A stretch of 62,000 nucleotides of DNA from Cryptomeria japonica (Eukaryota > Streptophyta > Pinopsida > Cupressales > Cupressaceae): positions 19,596,260-19,658,259 of the forward strand of contig NC_081409.1 of the NCBI RefSeq assembly GCF_030272615.1, in the 5' to 3' direction. Positions 21,596 through 32,219 of this stretch are shown here, one piece after another. The translations under genes were made by a program, and so were the position numbers. How positions within the stretch are numbered: the first letter of the stretch is position 1; each line of letters begins with the position of its first letter. The notes under the pieces were generated by a model. It had not been told where the DNA came from, did not search any database, and saw only the letters and a list, made by a program, of their open reading frames with translations.

Positions 21596-22873
21596 ATGGG
21601 GGAATACACCTTGAGGGAACTTACTCAACGACTCTCTAAGTCTGAGCAAGCCTATGATGATCTTATGGTCAAATACAAGGCATCTCAAGCAAAAAGGAGA
21701 GAACATGCAGAGAGGCTAATGGAACTATCTGAAAGTAGTTCTGAAGATGAAGCTAACATGGAAGCCATGATTGCTGAAGTGAATAAGCTAAATGATTCAA
21801 ACTCCAATCTGAGAAAGGAGTTGGAAGGACTGGCTATTTGGTTTAGTCAAGAGCTTGAGAACCGGAGAAAAGCTGAAGATCTGGTAAAAGACAGAGATCA
21901 TGAGATCTCCAAGTTGAAACATGAGATTAGTGCACTAACTGCTCGCCTTCATGAGAGTAGAATGGAAAAAGAAGACATGCAAGGAGAACTGAACATTGCC
22001 ATCTCAAAAAATGCAAGTCTAATGGAGACAAACACTGCTATTTCCAAAGAACTCTTTGAGTCAAAGGAAATACTTGCTAAGTTTGACAAAAGCACTGTCA
22101 AGCTAGAGCAAAAGCTTGAGTCATCTAGACCGGCAAAGAATACCAATGGTCTTGGTTTCTCTGGACATGAGGAAGGAGAATCCTCAGGAACAAATGCTGA
22201 AGCATCAAAGAAGCAACCGACACTCAAAGGAAAAGGTAAGCAAAAATTCAAACCTGTTTGCTTTAACTGTCTTAAAGAAGGACATGCTACCAATGTATGT
22301 AGGAGCAAAGCCTACAATAATTTTCCTTATTTTATCAACAATGTACCTAGATCAAATAAGTTCAATGGTCATTGTTATGCATGCAACAAGTTTGGGCATA
22401 GAGCATTTGAATGCAGGTCTGTAATGGATAACACTGGAAGATATCCTTAGAGGACCCAAGGAACTGGTCCTGAACTTTTTATGAACCGGAACCATAACCG
22501 GTTTAATATCTTCAATCATCAGTCAAGAAGCGGTGGTCATCAAGCGGCAACCGGATGGAGAGAAAGTTGTATGATCTGTCATGGTCATGGTCACACTGCT
22601 GCAACATGCAGAAGGAAGAATAGAAACATGTACAATGCACCTTGGAGAACACCTGGACTTGTTTGCTATCACTGCAACAAACCGGGTCACATTGCAAGAT
22701 TCTGTAGAAGCAGAAAAAGTATATCTGATGATATATCGGTCACTCAGGAAGGAGAAATAGATGTTGAAAAAGTTCAAGGAGACATGAAGAAAACATGGAG
22801 GAAGAAACCAACAATGTCGGAAGAGGAACCAGTTTCTGCACCTAGTGTGGAAATATCGGAACCGGCAAACTAA
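21596..22873 (+). pseudogene. Gag-like coiled-coil and zinc-knuckle protein (ORF1 of element F)
   Basis: ATG at 21596 (MGEYTLRELTQRL), 425 codons to TAA at 22871-22873, with one in-frame TAG at 22448-22450. Residues 1-185 form a heptad-rich, charged coiled coil. NTNGLGFSGHEEGESSGT follows as linker. The four CCHC knuckles are all complete: CFNCLKEGHATNVC, CYACNKFGHRAFEC, CMICHGHGHTAATC and CYHCNKPGHIARFC. The tail is acidic. It is homologous to G ORF1 (same linker, same four-knuckle layout). It would bind element RNA and form particles; the only breakage is the amber codon between knuckles two and three. Confidence 0.82.
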
Positions 22874-23316
22874 GCCTCAAAGGCTTAGGGGGAGCAAACA
22901 GCAAAATGCTTTTGAACCCCTGGTTAACACCGGTAAAAGACCTTAACCGGTATGCTATACCTGTCACTTGGCAAAAGACCAGAAATGGTAAAAAGGCAAA
23001 TTAGGGTTTACGCCCTAATAGAGGAGCATTAATGATGGTAGGTGAGAGACATGTATAAATGCATTTTTCAAATCATTTCTCACTATTTGTTTTCGAGCGA
23101 AGAAAAGTTTTCAAGTGCAGAGAGAAGAAAAGGCGATTTGAGCTAAGATTTCAAGAAATTGGATAACCTTGAAAGAGATTCAAATTTAGTTTGCAAGCGG
23201 TAGTGGAGAACTTAAAGCGGTGATTTGGCATCCGACAGAGAGCGAAGTGAAGCAGAATCTAGAAGCCCTAAATTCGCGTTTGAAAGGTATTTTTTGTGTT
23301 CTTGAAATACTCTTCA
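22874..23316 (+). promoter_or_regulatory. ORF1-ORF2 spacer with TATA-like box and leader
   Basis: 443 bp without coding signal. TGTATAAATG at about 23052-23061 lies some 260 bp before the ORF2 ATG, with a purine-rich leader after it, resembling a promoter plus 5' UTR. A similar box lies at this position in element G. Internal transcription of ORF2 is an inference. Confidence 0.35.
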
Positions 23317-26300
23317 ATGGCTTCCGCATCTCATACCAGTTCAAGTACATCAATTGAGTCGAAAAGTTTTATTCAGAGGAAGTCAAAATATAATGCTTTG
23401 TCACAAGTCCCGGCTGGAGTCATAGTTGAAAAAGGAATTTCTGATTATATTGATTGCAAAATAGAAGACCTAGGGTCTTTAGCCATTCATACTCAGTTAG
23501 GTCTATTTTGCGGAAAGGAAAAAAGGATCAAACTATAGTTCAGTATCTTGGAGAAGAAGAAACTCCATAATGCAGCATATTTTCTAGAGGACTTCACAGA
23601 GGATCACATCAAGATCATCTTGAGCAGAGTCCATGGTGACAAGATGTACCTGGAGAGGACACATGATATCACGCCTGAGGCAATTTATGCAGTCACAGGT
23701 TTCAGCAACACAGGGGAAGTACCAGCCCTGAGAACGGTAAGCAAAACGGAAATGACCAAGCTCACCGGTTTGACAAGTGATTCACGAGGTATGACAGTTA
23801 ATCCTATCAAGGATGATCTGGTGAAATATGCCTGCATGGTGATAGGCTACAGAACATTCTCAGCCAGTAGGATTAATTTTGTATCTGCTGCAGCAGTAAA
23901 TGTCGCTTACTAGATAATTAAAGAGGATAAATCATTTGACCTATGCACCGGTATGCAAAGGCAACTCCTGTTAAATCTAAAAGCAATCATAAAGGACAAT
24001 TCACTGAGGTTTAAGTTTGGACAACTACTGGTAGGGTTGTTTTTCTATTTCCAAGGCTACTTTCCGGGTGTAGGAGATGTCCAGTGGTCCCTTGACCAAC
24101 TGGTAACCAAGCAGATAAAGGAAAGTGTGCAAGCCATTGGAACCAGATACCCTGAGGTACTGAACAAATACTTTGATGAGTTCAGAAGAAAGATGAGTCA
24201 GAGGGTATGAATCTCAGGTGACATAGTGAAGAAATATGAAGATGACATCTGTTTCACTATTTAGGTGGACAAATGTCTAATGGAGGTTGTTGAGCCTAGA
24301 ATGGAGGAAGTGGACCCAATGGGCTATGAGGTTATGTATGACATGCTGAAAGGGTATGCCTCAACCGTTATTGCCTCGCCTCTTGATCCAAAGGCTAAGA
24401 GGACCGGAACCTACTTGGAGAGGATTGCACCGGCTGAAGAACCATTGGAGAAGAAGGGAAAAGAATCGGCAGCTAAGAAAGCTAAGGCAGTGCCTACAAC
24501 ATCGGCACCAGCTACCACTGCAACTCCAACAGTGACCAAGCAGTCACCGGCAAAGAAGAAACCAGAGGTAACACCAGCAAAAGTCTTCGAAAGAAAGAGG
24601 AAGACTAAGGCAAATGAACCGAACTCTGAAGAAACCAAGTCTGATGAACAGCCAAAGAAGGCTAGACAGACCAAGAAGATGAAGAAGAATGAACCGGCAA
24701 CATCCGCACTAGTAAATATAGATATCTCCTCTTACAAACCTTTGACACATTTTCAAAGAACAATAAAGAATATTAGGAGAAAGTTACTTCATGATTTAAT
24801 AGATTATTATGATGAATTCAATAGTGAAGAAAAAGATGAAGTACTGCAGGAAATCATTCTTTATTTATGTAAAAATGACTGGTCACCATCAGAGATTAAA
24901 TCTCAGACATCGGATTCAAAGCATTGGATAACAAATGGTGCATTTCCATTGAAAAGGAACAAGAGATTAGGGAGAAAGTTTTTGCACGGTACTTCCCCGA
25001 ACTCTCAAATTCAGAATTGTTTGATGTGTTGGATCAAAATAAAGGTCTCTTCTTCACAAGGAGAAGAAGACTCTGGTTGTTGGAGGGGAGAGTTGATGAT
25101 GTAGAATAGGATACACATCAGCATATGGCTCATGCTATTAGCTCTCACAAAGCACGAATGGACAACCTCCAAGCGGAAAAGGAACCGGTTATTTCCAAAC
25201 CGGATGAGGTTTTTGATGAGGAAGGAAACCTGGTGGAAGAACCAGTCAACACTATCGATGTCGATGCCCTGGATGTAGAAGATGTCACTCAAGACATACC
25301 TTCTGAGGGTAGTGAACATGGCCAACAGGTCGATCAAGGTGGTGAACAAGCTGTGGACACACAGCAAGTGGCAAAAGATCGGGAAGAGAAAAAGAAGAAG
25401 GATGAAAATGAGAAACAGAAGAAAGAGAAAGAGAAGAGAAAATAGGAAGAGGAGAAAAGAGGAAGAGGAGAAAAGAAAAGATGAAGAGAAGAAGAAACAA
25501 GAAGAAGAAAGGAAGAAGAAAGAAGAAGAGGACAAGGAAGAAAAGAAGAAGAAGGAAGAAGAAGAAAAGAGGAAGAAGGAAGAGGAAGAAAAGAAGAAGA
25601 AAGAAGAGGAGAAGAAGAAGAAGAAGGAAGAGGAAGAGACGAAGAAAAAGGAAGAGGAAGAGAAGAAGAAGAGGGAAGAAGAAGAAAAGAAAGAGCAGAA
25701 GAGAAGAGTAGAGGAGAAGAAAAAGGCAGAGGAAGACAAGGAAGAAGAGAAGAGAAGAGAAGCGGAAAAGAAGAAAGCTAAAGAAGACAAGGAACGAGAA
25801 GCGGCAAAAAGCTCTCAGGTGGAGACTCCGAAGGCAACCGGAAGTCAACCCTCACCAGTTGATCTCTCTAGTCCTATCGATCTCCAATCTACAAGTGAGT
25901 CAGATCTTATGTAGAGCATCAAGGTTTCTTAAGAGTGCCTTGAGATTATTTACAGGAAAAAGGAACAGGACATCATTCAGGCAGCTGTAGACACACTTAC
26001 CGGTTTAATCCCTGGTACTAATCTTCCTGACACTGATTCATCACTAGCACAACTCAAACTTCTGTGTACTGTAGTGGATGATTAGGTGCAGAGTCTAGAA
26101 GAAGCAGCAGAGGCCAATGTAAAGAAAGAGCACCAAAAGGCTCTTAATGTTGCTCTAGTGAAGAAGTTGAATGAGCTTAGGACTGAACTGCTAAAGGATC
26201 AAAAGGACATAAGGAATGCCTTGGATGAGGGAAACTTGCTACTCAGCAAAATCTGTCAACCTCATCTGTTCTGTGATGATGTGCTAGCCAAGAAGAAACA

Positions 26301-26685
26301 GCTTCAAACGGACTTACAGTCCTACTTGAGTACATTCAAGACTCCTTACGACTCCTTTGCAGCATATGGGCAAACCGTTCACCGGTTCCAGATCCAGTCA
26401 GCCAAGATGGAGCAAGAGATCAACACAAGGTCTAGGGATTTGCAGGAGCTTCAACTGGTATTACTTCCATGACGGCAAATTCTCCAGAAATGTTATCTGA
26501 ACCTGGATGCCTTGATAGTCACATAGGAACTAAGCACAATAGATGCCATGGAGGAACAGGTATCACAAATGCATATAGAGAAGGAAGTGGTGACCTCCCT
26601 ACTTGAGTCCTCGTCCCTTTCCATGAAACAATTTTTCCAGGACTATAAAGCGGTTTTTGACAAGTATTATTCATTATTGTCATAA
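23317..26685 (+). pseudogene. ORF2 of element F: large non-pol protein of unknown function
   Basis: ATG at 23317 (MASASHTSSS); terminal TAA at 26683-26685, about 1120 codons. N-terminal ~320 residues are globular (MYLERTHDITPEAIYAVTGF; then QLLVGLFFYFQGYFPGVGDV). The next ~150 are basic and disordered with a KRKTK-type cluster. A folded part follows (FARYFPELSNSELFDVLDQN), then ~140 residues of almost pure Lys/Glu, and a C-terminal coiled coil ending FDKYYSLLS. Two compensating frameshifts lie near 24920 and 25370-25445. In-frame stops number 11-12, nearly all TAG or TGA. I recognise no catalytic motif and no family. The nearest relative here is the H ORF. A structural or nuclear accessory role is possible but unsupported. 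Confidence 0.6.
25381..25815 (+). repeat. Polypurine low-complexity tract in F ORF2
   Basis: Over 400 bp almost wholly A and G (GAAGAAGAAA-type), with only scattered pyrimidines. It encodes the Lys/Glu-rich block of ORF2. Slippage here probably caused the second frameshift. Long purine mirror tracts can form triplex DNA. Confidence 0.85.
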
Positions 26686-27030
26686 ACTCTTATATATAGA
26701 TATATATGGAAACAGGTTTTTCAAAGGTACTTTGTCATTGTTGGCAAAGGGGGAGAAGTATATTTGGTTTTTGGTTTTAAAATTTTGAAATTTTGATATA
26801 TCAGGGGAGAAGTATATCAGAGGGAGAAGTATTTGTTTTGAAATTTTGATATATGCTATGATATATGCTATATGCTCTGATGATTATGCTCTGTATGCAA
26901 AATTGCTATACACTTTGTTGATTAAGGGATAGTGTATATGCTTAGGGGAGCAATTTTGTTAATGGCAAGTTTTTGTTGTAAAACACTTAGATGTCAAAAT
27001 TTTATTTTCCTAAGTGTTGCCATCAATGCC
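26686..27030 (+). other. 3' untranslated region of element F
   Basis: Non-coding. It contains several GGGGGAGAAGTAT-type purine boxes and ends GCCATCAATGCC just before the purine tract, as in A and B. Confidence 0.6.
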
Positions 27031-27042
27031 AAAGGGGGAGAT
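27031..27042 (+). other. Polypurine tract of element F
   Basis: AAAGGGGGAGAT directly before the 3' LTR; the same form as in A and B. Confidence 0.85.
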
Positions 27043-28220
27043 TGTTGGCATTTTTTATGTTTATGTTGTGATTGTCATTGATGGACACACACTTGTATTG
27101 AGATCCCCTTTATATGTATGAGCTCATGCTCAACCGATATTTGTTCCAACTGGTATGTTGTATACTAGTCTCTAGACTAGTGGTGATTTTGCAGAATGTG
27201 TTTCTCGATCTGAAGCGGCATGTCAACCCCAAGCGGTTCGCAGATCACAAGTGGTACGAGGGAGCAAAGCAGCACAACACATTCTTACCAGTCTTCATTT
27301 TTGTCAAACCGGCAACCGGTATTTTGTATGAACCGGTAATACTCTATGATGAGTTACCAACCGGCATTTTGTGATGAGTTACCAATCCACCGATTGTTTG
27401 ACGGTGCCGACACATTGACGGTGATTCTTCCGTCGTGTTACTGAGTATGTCTAGATTCATTGAACCTAAGAAATTGAAATGTAATCCTATTGGACCGACA
27501 TGAAATCAGATTCCTTTAAAAGGTCATCATGTCTAGGGTTTTCGAGTTGTTGTTGCTATTGCTAAAAGGGTTAATGTTGAGCTAGGGTTTAAGGTGGAAG
27601 TTGAGAACGATCTTATCTAAGAAGATCAAGTTGTAATTGTGAGAGAGAGAGAGAGAAGACTGAAGTAATGCTGGAATGCATTAGCTGTGAGCAATACTAG
27701 ATCTAACCAAGCAGTTTGTGCTATTAGATAGATCAAACACTTGTCGATTACTCACATCTTTGACAAGTCTGTAGCCCTTAACCAGGTAGGCCTCAAAGCT
27801 TTTGTAAAATCCTCTAACAAGGTGGTTCACACATGTGAATCTAAAATCCTCTAACAAGGTAGTCTTTAATCGGACTTATCTCCTAACAGAGATTGAGATT
27901 CCTAACAGGATCTGTTCTGGTGAAGAACATTGTAAGACCTTAACCGGTCTGACCTTAACCGGTCTGGTTTCTATTCTACAGATAGTGACTTGTGAGTTCC
28001 ATCTCACCGTGGTTTTTCCCAGTTGGGTTTCCACATCAAATATCTTGTGTTATGGTTGTATTGCTTTTGTGGGTGAATGCTTTATTCACATTTTGGTTTG
28101 CATGTGTGGTAACCGGTTTGACTGTTAGATTGCTTTACCAGTTTATCTTTAGACTGTGTAAGTGTTTTAGTGCAGAGATTTTTGGCATACTAATTCACCC
28201 CCCCCTCTTAGTATTCATCA
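27043..28220 (+). repeat. 3' LTR of element F
   Basis: 1178 bp. It differs from the 5' LTR by scattered transitions, two short duplications (around 27890-27905 and the doubled CCTTAACCGGTCTG near 27940) and a shorter C run. Target repeat GTATT follows at 28221. Confidence 0.93.
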
Positions 28221-29439
28221 GTATTAACAAACTTGTTTGAGTTGAGATTGGGTTTGATTGATTTCTTTGATTATGTTTTGAATGTTTGAAGTGTGACTTT
28301 CTAAAAATGATCATAACACATCAACAAGTAAAAAGGTACCCATAAACAAAAGAAAGCATGTTTAATAGGATCTTTTCAAAACCTTTTTGTTTTTGGTAGG
28401 ATCTTTTCAAATCCCAATGTTTTCGATAGGTTTTGGCCAAACGATAACACATCAAGCAGACTCTCCTAAGGTCAAAAGGTCATGAATAATACCACAGCCC
28501 ACATCTTGATACTTCGTCAACTCAAACAACCCTGTCACGCCCTAGGGTGCCCCCATTTTTTTGTCTTTTGCTAGAAGTTGAACCAAAGAGAATTGCTCCT
28601 CAATTGGCTCATTTTCCTGGGAGATATATGGTGAGTGTCTTGGGGGCAGATTCTTCTCCACCCTTGCACTATGATACTATAAGTGTCTGGTTACAGACTC
28701 AGATTGCCCTCTAGTTTCTAAGGATATTAGTCAAGGTTCCATTCAAGTGGTCATAATCAACAGCATTTTCCACTACATTAAGGGAGGTCTCCCAGTTTGT
28801 AGAGGTTACACTCTACAAATTTTCTCGTACCATATAGGCACCGAGGGAGGCATAACGTCATTATGACAACATGTATCACTCATTTCTTACAATTTTCATT
28901 GCAAACACATTTAATTTAAGTGGCTTGGATTACTTGGCTTTAGTCATTACCACTTAGGTTGTTCCCTCTCACTTGGCCTTATGGGCTACTCGGGAGGAAG
29001 ACCTTCTAAGGGTTTTATCCTAATGCAAAATTGATAGAAAGCATGAAAAAGGTGGGTATAGCTTTTTGGTCACCCAGTTAAGGGGAGAGAATATGCCTAT
29101 CACCTTGAAAACACAAAGAACAAGAGTTATTTTTATACCTTCATTGCAACACTGTCTAAACTATTTGGAGATGTTGCTCCAAAAAAAGCATGGTGTTCAC
29201 TTTAACCAACTTAGAAATGATGATATAAAGTAGGTTTGTTGTTGTTCCTTTTAAAAGCACAAAAATAAAGATTAGCTAAAATAGGTCTAGCTATCCCTAC
29301 AAAAATCCATGAAGATGTTAGCACATTGTGGGCTCACAAGCCTAATTTGTCCTTCAATTACAGATTTGACTCCACAATTTATGAGAACAAAATATTTTAT
29401 TAAAAAAGAATCAAGAAAAGACAGAACATAAATGCTCTA
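28221..29439 (-). mobile_element. C1 5' region, related to the LTR of element E
   Basis: No ORF. Stretches match the LTR of E in order: CAGCCCACATCTTGATA near 28496 (E: about 52410), ATGGTGAGTGTCTTGGG near 28628 (E: about 52600), and the later GGAGATGTTGCTCCAA (29165; E: 53110). This marks it as LTR or leader of a related Gypsy family in minus orientation. I could not fix the LTR end or primer site. Confidence 0.5.
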
Positions 29440-29599
29440 CTGGCCTCTGATAAATGCGAACCATCCTTTGTACAAATGTGAATTGATTGCAACACAATTG
29501 TGAATTACTATGTAGACATATGCAAATTTCTATCTACACAAATACAAAATGATGTCTGCACAAATGCGAATTAAGACACATAAATAAAAGACAGAAGAT

Positions 29600-29850
29600 A
29601 GAATCAATCAATTATGACATGAGATGAATATATTATCATATTTTTCATGATCTCAATGCCATCAAACATGTTGAATTTTTCCAGGTAGTTCTACACAAAA
29701 TGATAATATCGGGATAGGGCAGTCATTTCTTCGAGATGTTGAAACCTCTTTTCTGCTCTTATCCACTATCAATGTGCTCTTCTTTGTCTTTTGTGTTCAT
29801 TTCTCGTTCTAGAACCTGAAATTTTGAAGGTTACTCTTCCTTCCACAGGG
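29600..29850 (-). pseudogene. Array unit: basic-cluster exon, copy 1
   Basis: Diverged copy of the piece at 31757-32011, with frame breaks. Best recognised by the DNA match to the intact copy. Confidence 0.45.
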
Positions 29851-30111
29851 TTAGATACATCTTATGCATAAAAAGAAATAATTTCAGAATTGAAATATTT
29901 TTATGGGTTGTCAACGCAAGTGAATGGAAAGAAAAAATGACAATCAAAATTGAAATTGTGGCATATCCTTGCAAATGTGAATTAGTTTTGACAAATGCGA
30001 ATTGACGTCAACACATATGTGAACCACTGTTAGCACAAATTCAAATTGTTGTGAAAAAATGTGAATTACTGCACATACAAATGCATAGCATTTTTCTTGT
30101 ATCCGTATAGA

Positions 30112-30440
30112 ATCTGCAAAATCATAAAAATGACATCAGAAGGTTATTTCATGTCGGGTTCACCATTTGTTTCAAGATGCATCATACATCCTCCAAAGTG
30201 ATCGACGCCTCTCCAGTAGGTAAATGAAAACATCATATCTCTGAATGCCAACGCTCAACTAATGTTGTGATCATGGCCCTGTTGGCTATAACCTCGGGCA
30301 AGTGCAATACATGATACAAACAAACTTGTCGAACCACGGCAACATCCTCGACACTCAACTCCAATTGAAGATTGAGACCCTTAGGCCTTGTCTGTCTACA
30401 TACTAATACACTCACATTCTCTTGCAAGTGAAAACACAAA
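30112..30440 (-). pseudogene. Plant mobile domain (MAIN-like) fragment, copy 1
   Basis: The minus-strand frame reads LYHVLHLPEVIANRAMITTL then VERWHSE, a TGA, then FHLPTGEASITLEDV, in the order seen in the aminotransferase-like plant mobile domain (Pfam PMD): 'ALITALVERW..ETHTFHLP.GE.TITL.DV'. A second TGA stands where copy 2 has TGG (Trp). It covers only the N-terminal part of a usual PMD. PMD proteins occur both as nuclear host proteins (MAIN family) and inside transposons. Confidence 0.75.
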
Positions 30441-30679
30441 AAAGTCAGACAGAGTATTCACATGACAAATTTCTATTATACATGATTGAAAAATCAAATT
30501 TTACAACAAATATGAATTAATTGTTACAAATGCGCATCATTAATAACAAATGTGAACCATTAAGATCAATTATGCATCACTATTGACAAATGCACATTAC
30601 TATGAGAAAATGCGTATCAACATGGATGAATGCGAACTGGTAGAAACGAATACGAATTAAGACACAACAATAAATGACA

Positions 30680-30950
30680 AAAGATAGAATCAATCAATGA
30701 TGACATGAGATTAATCCATTATCATATTTTTCATGATCTTAATATCATCGAACACCTTGAATATGTCTAGGTACTTCTGCACAATATGATAATATCGGGA
30801 TAGGGCAGTTGTTTCTTCGAGATCTTGAAACCTCTTTTTTGCTCTTATCCACCATCGATGTGCTCTTCTTTGTCTTCTATGTTATTTTCTCTTTCTGGAA
30901 CATGAAATTTTGAAGGTCACTCTTCTTGCCATAGGGTTAGACACATGTTA
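30680..30950 (-). pseudogene. Array unit: basic-cluster exon, copy 2
   Basis: Second diverged copy of the piece at 31757-32011. It is broken by substitutions but alignable over its length. Confidence 0.45.
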
Positions 30951-31189
30951 TGCATAAAAAGAAATTTTTCCAAAATTGAAAGAATTTTATGGGTGGTCAA
31001 CACAAGTGAATGAAAAGCAAAAACGACAATCAAAATTGAAATGGTGACTTATCCTTGCAAATGAGAATTAGTTTTGACAAATGTGAATTGATGTTAGCAC
31101 AAATGCAAACCACCGTCAGCACAAATGTGAATTATTGCACATACAAATGCGTAGCATTTTTCCTGTACCCATATAGAATCTGCAAAATC

Positions 31190-31500
31190 ATAAAAATGAC
31201 ATCAGAAGGTTATTTCATTGTCGGGTTCACCATTTGTTTTAAGATGCACCATACATCCTCCAAAGTAATTGATGCCTCTCCAGTAGGTAAATGAAAAGAA
31301 CATGTCTTTGAATGACAGTGCTTAACTAACGTTGTGATAATGGCCCTGTTGGTTGTAACCTCAGGCAAGTGCAATACATGATACAAACCAACTTGTCAAC
31401 CCAAGGCAACATCCTCGACATTCAACTTGGATTGAAGATCGAGACCCTCAGGCCTCATTTGTCTGCATACTAATACACTCACATTCTCCTGCAAGTGAAA
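31190..31500 (-). pseudogene. Plant mobile domain (MAIN-like) fragment, copy 2
   Basis: Best preserved copy. One open frame runs from GLYHVLHLPEVTTNRAIITT through a diverged LVKHCHSKTCS to FHLPTGEASITLEDVWCIL and QMVNPT, ending in TAA near 31196. The helix-turn and HLPTGE..ITLEDV signature are diagnostic of PMD. The frame is far shorter than a full PMD (several hundred residues), so this is an exon-sized piece, not a gene. Confidence 0.75.
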
Positions 31501-31756
31501 ACATGAAAAAGTTAGACAGAGTATTCACATGGCAAATTTCTATCATACATGATTGATTAATCAGAGTTTACAACAAATGAGAATTAATTGTTATAAATGC
31601 GCATCATTAATAACAAATGTGAACCATTAAGATCAATTGCACATCACTAGTGAGAAATGCGCATTACAATGAGCAAATGCACATCAACATGGACAAATGT
31701 GAACTGATAGAAACAAATGTGAATTAAGACACAAAAATAAAAGACAAAAGACAGAA

Positions 31757-32011
31757 TCAATCAATTATGACATGAGATGAATCCATTATCATATTTTTCA
31801 TGATCTCAATGTCATCGAACACATTGAATCTGTCCAGGTACTTCTGCATAATATGATAATATCGGGATAGGGCAACTATTTCTTCAAGATCTTGAAACCT
31901 CTTTTCTGCTCTTATCCATCGTCGATGTGCTCTTCTTTGTCTTCTGTGTTCTTTTCTCTTTCTGGAACCTAAAATTTTGAAGGTCACTCTTCTTGCCATA
32001 GGGTTAGACAC
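31757..32011 (-). pseudogene. Array unit: basic-cluster exon, copy 3 (open)
   Basis: 84 open codons with a strongly basic stretch (RKRKEHRRQRRAHRRW), then a helical acidic/aromatic part (VALSRYYHIMQKYLDRFNVF). The basic run could be a nuclear localisation signal. I do not recognise the family. It alternates with PMD pieces on the same strand, so the two may be parts of one captured gene. Confidence 0.45.
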
Positions 32012-32219
32012 ATCTTATGTATAAAAATAAAATTTTCTAGCATTGAAAGATTTTTTATGGGTTGTCAGCACAAATGAATGAAAATACAAAATGACAATCA
32101 AAATTGAAATTGTGACTTATCCCTACAAATACGAATTAGTTTTGCCAAATGCAAATTGATGTTAACACAAATGCGAACCACTGTCAGCACAAATGTGAAT
32201 TGTTGTGAACAAATGTGAA

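Larger units (their letters stand above)
20399..28220 (+). mobile_element. Complete non-autonomous Copia-like LTR element F with two non-pol ORFs
   Basis: 7822 bp: LTRs at 20399-21545 and 27043-28220, primer site TGGTATCAAAGCC, polypurine tract, and GTATT target repeats at 20394-20398 and 28221-28225. The 5.5-kb interior contains a gag-like ORF1 and a ~1120-codon ORF2. I find no protease (DSG/DTG), integrase, RT (xVDD) or RNase H motif in any frame. It would need enzymes from an autonomous relative such as an intact A- or B-type element, whose primer site and purine tract it shares. Confidence 0.93.

Noticed and set aside
25011-25848. Long Ser/Phe/Leu-rich frames on the minus strand
   Set aside because: They are shadows of the purine-rich Lys/Glu block of F ORF2; complementing GAAGAA gives TTCTTC in every frame.
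31190-31500. Functional MAIN-like host gene
   Set aside because: Only an exon-sized piece is open; neighbouring copies have stops, no full-length domain can be found, and the pieces are repeated within transposon sequence.
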